NCBI RefSeq assembly: GCF_030272615.1
Contig: NC_081405.1
Coordinates: forward strand, 21,986,047 to 22,050,046
From: Cryptomeria japonica
Lineage: Eukaryota > Streptophyta > Pinopsida > Cupressales > Cupressaceae
DNA: 64,000 nt
Reading direction: 5' to 3'
Within the stretch, counting starts at the first letter, position 1. Every line of letters begins with the position of its first letter. Of this stretch, positions 57,724 through 64,000 are shown piece after piece. The position numbers were made by a program, and so were the translations under genes. The notes below the pieces were generated by a model. The model worked only from the letters and a program-made list of their open reading frames with translations, did not search any database and was not told where the DNA came from.

Positions 57724-59160
57724 GTTGGATAGGAGTTTATTGTGATTTAATGATCTTATTATGTCAAAATAAGTTGAATGGGATAGGTTTTAGTTGATTA
57801 AAAGTATTAGAAATAAAGTTGAAAATTCAAATTTTGAATTTCAACAACTAGTTCCAGTTTTGGTGGGAAATAAGTTTTAGAGTTGTTTTGACATTTTAAT
57901 CACTTGGATTAGTTGGAGATTGGTTGGAGTTGGTTGGGGAAGGTCTTATAAAGTCTCTAAAGTAATTTTTGTGTGGTTGGATGATGCTGGTACGGACTTG
58001 TACGGACTGTCTCAGAAAATTAATTAAAAAACTCTTTATTTGCTGTCAAATCCTTGTTTTTTCATGCTTTCTTTGCATTGAAAGGCTAAGGGATCATCAT
58101 TGCTGTACATTGGGGGTTTATTGGTTATTCCTTTGATGTATTGAGTGTATTTTTGAAGTCTTGAAAGTATCATATTTTTATTTATTGCTGACTGTCCCAG
58201 AAAAGACAGTGATTTTTTCACTAATTTGTGAATTTCCAAGCATGTAAGGATCCATCCTATGAATGTACAGGTCTGATTCTCATAGGATGGATGCCAAATA
58301 ACATGTACAATAGTTTACTAACCCATGATTGACAGGAAGGAGTGAAGAGTGCAGGTGTACACCATGAAAGTTGCATGAAAGTTGAAGAAAAGTGACTGGA
58401 AATGAGTGAAAATGAAGGCTAGAGTGTAGCAGCAGAGAATCTAATTGAACAAGGGGGGTATTTTATGAATTGAAGTGTCTAGAAACACCATTTTAAAGGT
58501 GTTTGAACTTTGGTTGAGCCTTGGAAGTGATTGGAAGTGATATTTCTAGAAAGCCCTAGGAAAAAGGGTGATTTAGTGAGGTTTTTGGTGTTTGGGTATC
58601 TAGGAGTGCAACCAAGACCTAAGACCTGAAAAATCCTTGGTTTGGGAACATAATAAGAGACTGTACAAAAGGGTTTAATCTGGTGTTAAGTTTTGTTGGT
58701 ACTTCCTTTGTAAAGTGGGTGGTTTTTAAGGCTAAAAAGGGGCACATTTGAGGACAGCAAAGGGTCCGTCCAAAAAAACCTATATTGGTTTTCTGATATG
58801 TTGTGTAACATCCAAATGGGTGTCTAAATATGTAATTTTTTTGTCAAGTGTTTTGGGATTATTTGGAGAAAAGTTGAAAATACCCGATTTGGAGGCTACA
58901 AGGAATAGAGCCTAGAAGAGCAAGTTTGGTTTATGAGTTTGAGTCTGAGTTTGGGGGTGTGTAGAACCATGTATTATGGTGTTTTGGATGTGTTAAGACC
59001 AATAGAGGTGTTGGAACAAACCATTTTGATGTTATCCTTGGTTGGGTGTGTTGAGTTGAGTTTGGTTTTGAATCACCTAGCATGTAGAGGATCCTTTGAT
59101 GTGTCTCCTTGAGTTGATTCAATCCTTAGGGAGAGTTCCAGAGTTGATCTCTCTGCATAA
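57510..59160 (+). repeat. 3' LTR of element I (1,651 bp)
   Basis: Matches the 5' LTR base for base with few changes; its end reads GCATAA instead of GCATCA. TATAAAG at 57947-57953. Confidence 0.95.
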
Positions 59161-59165
59161 GATCT
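59161..59165. repeat. target site duplication of element I, right copy
   Basis: GATCT, identical to 53726-53730. Confidence 0.95.
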
Positions 59166-60110
59166 CCTAAACATGAAATAATCCTTGAACAACTGGATCA
59201 AACAACTAATATCATGGCACCCATCTTTGATAACAACCATTGTCACAACACATTATCTCATTGAATATATCACCTTCAAAATTCTAACTTCAACACTCTC
59301 AAATTTGCTTATGCATCATTCACATGCTCTTCTCAGCAATTCACACACAAACCATACAACATACTTAAAAATCATACATTCACACTCCTTAAGTATGAGG
59401 TAGATCATTGAAAAACTAATTGAGGGTCGACCAAAAATAGAATAAGAATTATTATACAAAATAAGCCACCCAAACCAAAAATAATCAAAGTGATCCACTC
59501 TAGGAGAAAGAGTGGACCAAAATACATCACAATACATCCTTCCAAGATGAATCGAATGATCCACACATGCTATTATATTCTCCAAAGATGCTAGCAAATG
59601 TAACGTGTAGAAATAGAAATCACTCGGCCAAAGAACATCTTTGGATATGAAATACCTCATATGGATCTCCACACACCATGGTGAGAGCCATTACAACTTA
59701 TTGAAACATCCTCCAATGAATTGTATGATCTAACCAAGATAATTCAATCAGTCACACTGAAATGTAACACAACTAAATGTCTCAAACTTGAAACAAAAAA
59801 TATCTCTTGTGAAATAAAGAAACCACCAGAGAAGAACACCAAGAATACTACACGAGCCATAAAATCATGTATACTAAACCACAACACCATGTGAAACATA
59901 TTTGGAGGTCATCGAATAAGTTTTGGACCAGTCTGACGAACACTTATTGCTAGAGAACAAAGATAATCATCTGAACTAAAATTCCACAACCAACATCAAA
60001 ACTACCAAACTCAATCTGTAACATGAACCATAACTACAACAACCAAAAGCATATCTGGACTAGAATCCATCTAGATAGCTAGGTTTGACATCAATGACAA
60101 CCATACCAAC
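59166..60110 (-). repeat. 5' LTR of element H, second part (right end approximate)
   Basis: AT-rich continuation after element I. The end is placed near 60110 because TTTGACATCAATGACAACCA and ACCAAC mirror the other copia LTR starts on the minus strand (TGTTGGTAT..TCATTGATGTCA). No coding sequence recognised. Confidence 0.6.
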
Positions 60111-60826
60111 TCATACTTCCAATAGAAAGTGCTCGGATGTGGTATCAAAAGACTCTAAACTACAAAACCTCCAAACTTAAGGGAAAACTCGTAGGATCAT
60201 GGTGCTAGGACCCCTACTCTAGGAATTTTTCATGAATTTTCCTTGGTAATATTTGTCTCAATTGTCTCAATCCTCCAATACAAGAAAAATAGAGTTGAAT
60301 CCTATACTAAACTTGCACAAGCATAAAAGGAGGGAAAAGTGGTTGTGCCTATATAAGAGCTTGCCTTAGTCAAACCCTCAATTTGGTGTTTTCACCTCTA
60401 GGATAGCCAAGTTGGATCTGAGATAAAAGTTTGTGTTTCATCCTTAAGTGTGTCTAAGACTGTGATGAGAAAATATAATGAATAAACATAAACAAGAACC
60501 TCACTCAAGTATGTTAGAGTGAACCTTAGATGAGGAAATTAAAAGGAGATATATTAATCAACTCAAGAATGCATGAATCACATAAATGACAATGAATCAA
60601 GGACAAATATCAAATCTAAAGATAAAAATTAGAAATTTAAGAAAAAAATACATTAAATCATATACCAAACCATTAAGGAGAGATAGAAGCTTATCATCAA
60701 TTAGTAATTCCCTTTCATCCTTCAACATTCCTTAAAGCTTCCATCATGATGGATGATAATTGATGAAGACTTGATGAAGATTTGATATTTTTCATTATTC
60801 TTCGATTTTTAATTTTTCTAGACTCA
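60111..60826. other. unassigned stretch between LTR H and the LINE
   Basis: No ORF with recognisable content. A TATA-like TATATAAG at 60350-60357 (plus strand) might belong to an unrecognised LTR. Otherwise AT-rich sequence without visible structure. Confidence 0.4.
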
Positions 60827-60839
60827 CAATTGGTAGTGG
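60827..60839. repeat. target site duplication of the LINE, left copy
   Basis: CAATTGGTAGTGG; the right copy at 63217-63229 reads CAATATGTAGTGG (11 of 13 identical). Confidence 0.75.
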
Positions 60840-61223
60840 TTTTTTTTTGATAAAAGTGGTAAAGCCAAAGAATAATTTTATTAATATATAAAAGTTTACA
60901 AAAATCTGGTTCGGCTGGGCATACCAGCAGGAAAGAACCAGGAAGAGAAAACCTCTGGTTGTATCCCTTGATCAAAAACCCATTTAAGGATACCATTTGA
61001 ATAACCCTATACATGATAATAGACCTAAGACCCAACCCAGTACAAACCAAAAAAAGTGATAACCCCTCCCCCCACAGTGACCAGTCCACAAAATTACGAA
61101 CAAAAGGAACCCATAAGAAATTTTACATCATGACACAAGATACCAAGTGCTCGTACTTTCCTCCAGAGGTACTGAAGAAGAAGAATGAGGAACCACATCA
61201 TCACCTAAGAAGGAAGGAACCAC

Positions 61224-61880
61224 CTAAATATCCAAGAGAAAGTGGATCCCGAAGAACACATCAAGAGAAACAACTTCCTTGGGAGGAGAATTGCTAGCAG
61301 AAGCACTCAAAGGAATCACCTGTAATGGCTCAGCTAAGAAGGGAGAGGCCGATATAGATGCCATGAATTCTAAAAAAGAATGAATTCCTATAAAGTCATC
61401 TAGTGCCATAGCCAAGAGATCTGATGAAACATGATGAATCAAAGCCTCAAATTCCAATAAAGTATCATCATAATTCCTTGCAATAAGACCACATTTGACT
61501 ACAAACAATAATTCTCCACACCAACCATTAGCAACAAGCTTAGTAAGAGGAAGGAAATCACCATAAGGAAACAAACCAACATCAAAACTATAATTAGACA
61601 AAGAAGAATCCACATCCCAAGAGGAATAGAAGGAGGGGAGAAAGAATATGTAAGTGAGAGCCCAAACCAGAGGATCATCCAAAAGAAGATCCATGCAAAC
61701 ATTAACAAAATGAGAAGCCACCTCAAATAAAGAAACATTTTCTTTTTCCACCAGCCAAGATTTACCCACCACTTTCTGAATTGCATAATGAGCCTCTAGA
61801 GAACATAAATTAAACAACCTGTCAAGCTTCTCATTGTCAAATGCAAAAGAATCCTTGAAATCACAAACCTTAGGTGGCAA
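61224..61880 (-). CDS. open frame of 218 codons downstream of LINE RNase H, unknown
   Basis: Starts MPPKVCDFKDSFAFDNEKLD and continues LFNLCSLEAHYAIQKVVGKS, LFEVASHFVNVCMDLLLDD, then a hydrophobic and Ser-rich part. It lies within the LINE between the RNase H and the A-tail, where a 3' UTR is expected. Length and residue content suggest real protein coding rather than chance. Possibly a host transcript fragment carried as 3' transduction, or an extra LINE ORF. No domain recognised. Confidence 0.35.
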   Translation of the reverse strand: MPPKVCDFKDSFAFDNEKLDRLFNLCSLEAHYAIQKVVGKSWLVEKENVSLFEVASHFVNVCMDLLLDDPLVWALTYIFFLPSFYSSWDVDSSLSNYSFDVGLFPYGDFLPLTKLVANGWCGELLFVVKCGLIARNYDDTLLEFEALIHHVSSDLLAMALDDFIGIHSFLEFMASISASPFLAEPLQVIPLSASASNSPPKEVVSLDVFFGIHFLLDI

Positions 61881-62639
61881 TCAAATCCTAAACCAGTGAG
61901 AAAACAAAGTTGATGACATAATATGTAGAAGCACTTAAACACAATGAAAACATAAACCATAACTTGGCACTCATTCATAATCCATATATAACCAGATAAA
62001 GTAATCTAAACCTTCTGCACAATCCATCTCAAAAATAATCATGAAAGAAAACTGATAAAAAGTACTCAACTACCAACTTCTCAAATACAATATACACATT
62101 GCAACCTCATGAAAAATTTGACAAAAAATGATGCGATATAAACATTACAACATCTTTAAAGCATAATAATCCTCAAATATAAATGCATACTATACACGAG
62201 AAGCACACAATTCACATCGTGAAATGCTAATACAACAAAACATCAATAAAGCACAAGGCAATGTGAGAACACATTGAATGATACCCTAACCATAGACATC
62301 TATCAGACCATAAGACAAACAACATTACAACATTAAATATGAAGAACCCCACACAACTCGCAGATTTCATCAAGAAAACACTAAAAGAACACAACACCCA
62401 GGCACCTTCCTCAATATTAGAACAAGACCACTACATACATTGATAGGAAGAGGCAAGGTGAGAAGAAAGCTCTAGCCAGCCCCCCCCCCCCCCCCCAATC
62501 TATACAAGTTCCACTTCAAACCTCAATAAAAGTTTCATCTCTGTCAGATAAACGGGTCTTTCAAGAATTGACACCTCCCTCAATAATAAGCATAGTCATT
62601 GCATAAATTGAAAAGGCAAATGCCAAGCCTTAACATATT
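61881..62639 (-). other. LINE 3' region, non-coding
   Basis: AT-rich, with a C-run of about 18 bases near 62479-62496 (G-run on the LINE strand). No gene recognised. Confidence 0.5.
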
Positions 62640-63130
62640 ACCATCAATATTTTAACAAGGAAGATGCTTACCAGATATATCCAAATATGCAGTTTGCTCT
62701 TCAATAGCTTTATTAGCCAGAAAATCAGCAATGTAATTAGCTTCCCTGTAACAATGCCTAACATCATAAGAACTAAAAAACTGTAATTGACAAAAAAATT
62801 TGTCCAATAAATACTAAAGATGCAAAGAGTTGGATTTTCTATTAGAAACTACAAGGAAAGTAATCATTGAGTCCCCTTCAATAAATATATCTCGAATATC
62901 AAGAGAAATCATCATATCTAAACCAAAAGATAAAGCCTGAAACTCAACATTATTATTAGTTACATCTGCAATATAGTTAAATGTAACTTTCACAATATTT
63001 GCCTCATGATCCGTGATGAGCGCCCTAATACCAGATTTACCTAGGTTACCCCTTGAAGCCCCATCATAGTTCAATTTGAATTTAGCTAGAGGGGGAGGAT
63101 GTCATTTAGCCTCTTTTCTTTTAATAGCAG
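62640..63130 (-). pseudogene. LINE RNase H domain (RVT_3 type)
   Basis: Minus strand: KFKLNYDGASRGNLGKSGI (Asp of the DGASxGN motif kept), NNNVEFQALSFGLDMMISLD (Glu kept), DIFIEGDSMITFLVVSN (Asp kept), then HCYREANYIADFLANKAI, which supplies the final Asp. The acidic residues are all visible, but a stop lies at 62812-62814 between the third and fourth, and another upstream near 63102. C-terminal RNase H of this type is normal in plant LINEs. Confidence 0.82.
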
Positions 63131-63216
63131 AAGCCACACCCTTTGCCACAAAAGCATGAGAAGGTAACACCTTCAAAGCTTGCCAGTTTCTAGTGATCCA
63201 ACTATCCCAATGAGAA

Positions 63217-63229
63217 CAATATGTAGTGG
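63217..63229. repeat. target site duplication of the LINE, right copy
   Basis: CAATATGTAGTGG; see the left copy at 60827-60839. Confidence 0.75.
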
Positions 63230-63560
63230 TTTATCATCATAAGAATAACATAATAATATGAGTTACACAATAAATTTGATAAAAAGTCAATATAAAATAG
63301 TCATAATAAAAAATTAAGACTAGATTTTAGAATGTCAAGAATGACACTTAAAATATTTAAAATTTAAATATATTTTGTTGGGACTATGGTGATAATGAAC
63401 ATAGCCCCTCCAAAATAGGCTCTTGAAAAGTGAGATGAAATATTCTAGAGCCTTGATACTAGATTTGGTCCTAATTTTTAAAGTTGACAATGATTAAATA
63501 CAAAATAAGATATTTGAATAATTTTGAAATAGGATAGGACTTATCTTCTTGAGTTGAGTG
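63230..63560. other. unassigned AT-rich stretch
   Basis: Nothing recognised; low-complexity A/T sequence between the LINE and the gypsy RT remnant. Confidence 0.4.
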
Positions 63561-64000
63561 TTAAATTCAAGGCTAGAAGTGGTCTTAAAAATGTCTAGGG
63601 AAGTGAAAACTAAAGAAAGTGCTAAGGAGAGTTTGAAATTGGACCCACAATTAAGGAGTACAATTTATGACACTATAGCTTCTCAAAAACTCTTTGAATA
63701 TGCATTAGTCCTCCTTCAATGTCTTACAAAACACCAAAATGTGACATTATAATAAATCAAAATGTCATCCAAATAAACAAAAAATTACTTTCCCCAAAAT
63801 TCTTTTAATACCTCATTTGTAAGCTACATGAATGTGATTAGAGCATTGGTTGGCCCAAATGGCATGAATAAAAACTTGTACAAGCACTCTTTAGTCTTGA
63901 AGGTTGTCATCCGGTTATCTTCTCCTCTGATATGGATTTGATGATATTGGCAATCTTTAGTTCAATATTCATGAAGTAGTTAGTTCCACTCAAACATTCC
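63561..64000 (-). pseudogene. gypsy reverse transcriptase remnant, cut by the window end
   Basis: Minus strand from 64000: [40 protein letters not shown], then FFVYLDDILIY (about 63755-63785, YLDD intact) and DILVFCKTLKE-like sequence. This matches the gypsy RT core (GYHQIRI..KTAFxTxxGLYEWLVMPFGLTNAP). Stops interrupt it. The rest of the element lies beyond the window. Confidence 0.8.

Larger units (their letters stand above)
53731..59160 (+). mobile_element. young gag-protease-only LTR retrotransposon I (gypsy-type)
   Basis: Full structure: 1,651-bp LTRs, GATCT duplications, PBS, one uninterrupted ORF, PPT. By eye the LTRs differ at about 17 positions, near 1%, the lowest divergence in the window. 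The 2.1-kb interior encodes capsid, zinc knuckle and aspartic protease but no RT, RNase H or integrase, so it needs enzymes from a related gypsy element. It lies in the LTR of copia H. Confidence 0.93.
60840..63216 (-). mobile_element. 5'-truncated LINE (non-LTR retrotransposon)
   Basis: On the minus strand it begins inside the C-terminal part of the LINE polyprotein (just before RNase H) and ends in CTTTGGCTTTACC, TTTTATC and an A-run (T-run at 60840-60849 on plus), a common 3' end for plant LINEs. Flanked by a 13-bp imperfect duplication, as expected for target-primed reverse transcription. Endonuclease and RT regions are absent through 5' truncation. Confidence 0.82.

Noticed and set aside
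60350-60357. TATA box marking a host gene start
   Set aside because: No downstream coding sequence or splice-like structure; kept only as a note in the unassigned stretch.
63558-63752. Plus-strand frame of 64 codons near the right edge
   Set aside because: Antisense to a recognisable gypsy RT remnant.

Overview
This window looks like nuclear DNA of a large-genome seed plant, plausibly a gymnosperm; that placement rests on genome style only. I find no intact host gene. Almost every base belongs to nested, mostly decayed retrotransposons. Copia priming sites are complementary to initiator Met tRNA, their LTRs are about 0.8-2 kb, and several elements carry repeated polypurine tracts of the kind described for the Sirevirus lineage. 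Premature stops are very often TAG or TAA where Gln is expected, as methylation-driven C-to-T decay would give.

Left third (1-34306). The 3' half of copia element F (1-4745, +) abuts a truncated gag-carrying element A1 (4746-8332, -). A1's LTR is interrupted by autonomous copia element E (from 8333, -; integrase, RT and RNase H in one frame with stops). E is broken at 12796 by a truncated LTR and element B (13170-22713, +). B is non-autonomous: it has zinc-knuckle gag remnants and a coding region of about 1,140 codons of unknown function instead of pol. That region is split by solo LTR C (16077-18911, perfect AAGAG duplication), which is itself split by insert J (17049-18804). To the right lie gag A2 and its LTR (22714-26946), interrupted by gag-only element K (26947-33900); the A2 LTR resumes at 33901-34306.

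Middle (34307-50860). A Ty3/gypsy element of Tat/Ogre type, G (+), has a PBS resembling one for tRNA-Arg, then gag, protease, an extra RNase H placed before RT, RT-RNase H and integrase, followed by a decayed ORF of about 1,000 codons whose last quarter lies inside the LTR. Its 5' LTR is interrupted by a 3.9-kb solo LTR L (34626-38554, TGAAA duplication) holding an (AT)n tract of about 109 bp and five tandem GC-rich hairpins.

Right (50861-64000). Copia fragment H (-) has an internal deletion and a tandem tRNA-SINE-like repeat. Its LTR is interrupted by the youngest element, I (53731-59160): LTRs about 99% identical, GATCT duplication, and an uninterrupted 767-codon gag-protease ORF that reads into the 3' LTR. 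Beyond lie a 5'-truncated LINE (60840-63216, imperfect 13-bp duplication) and a gypsy RT remnant at the edge.

The most interesting signals are: (1) a C-rich-loop hairpin near the 3' end of several copia LTR families, whose stem appears to covary between families; (2) large ORFs of unknown function in elements B and G with possibly related N-terminal regions; (3) the five-hairpin array; (4) element I as a possibly recent gag-protease-only element.
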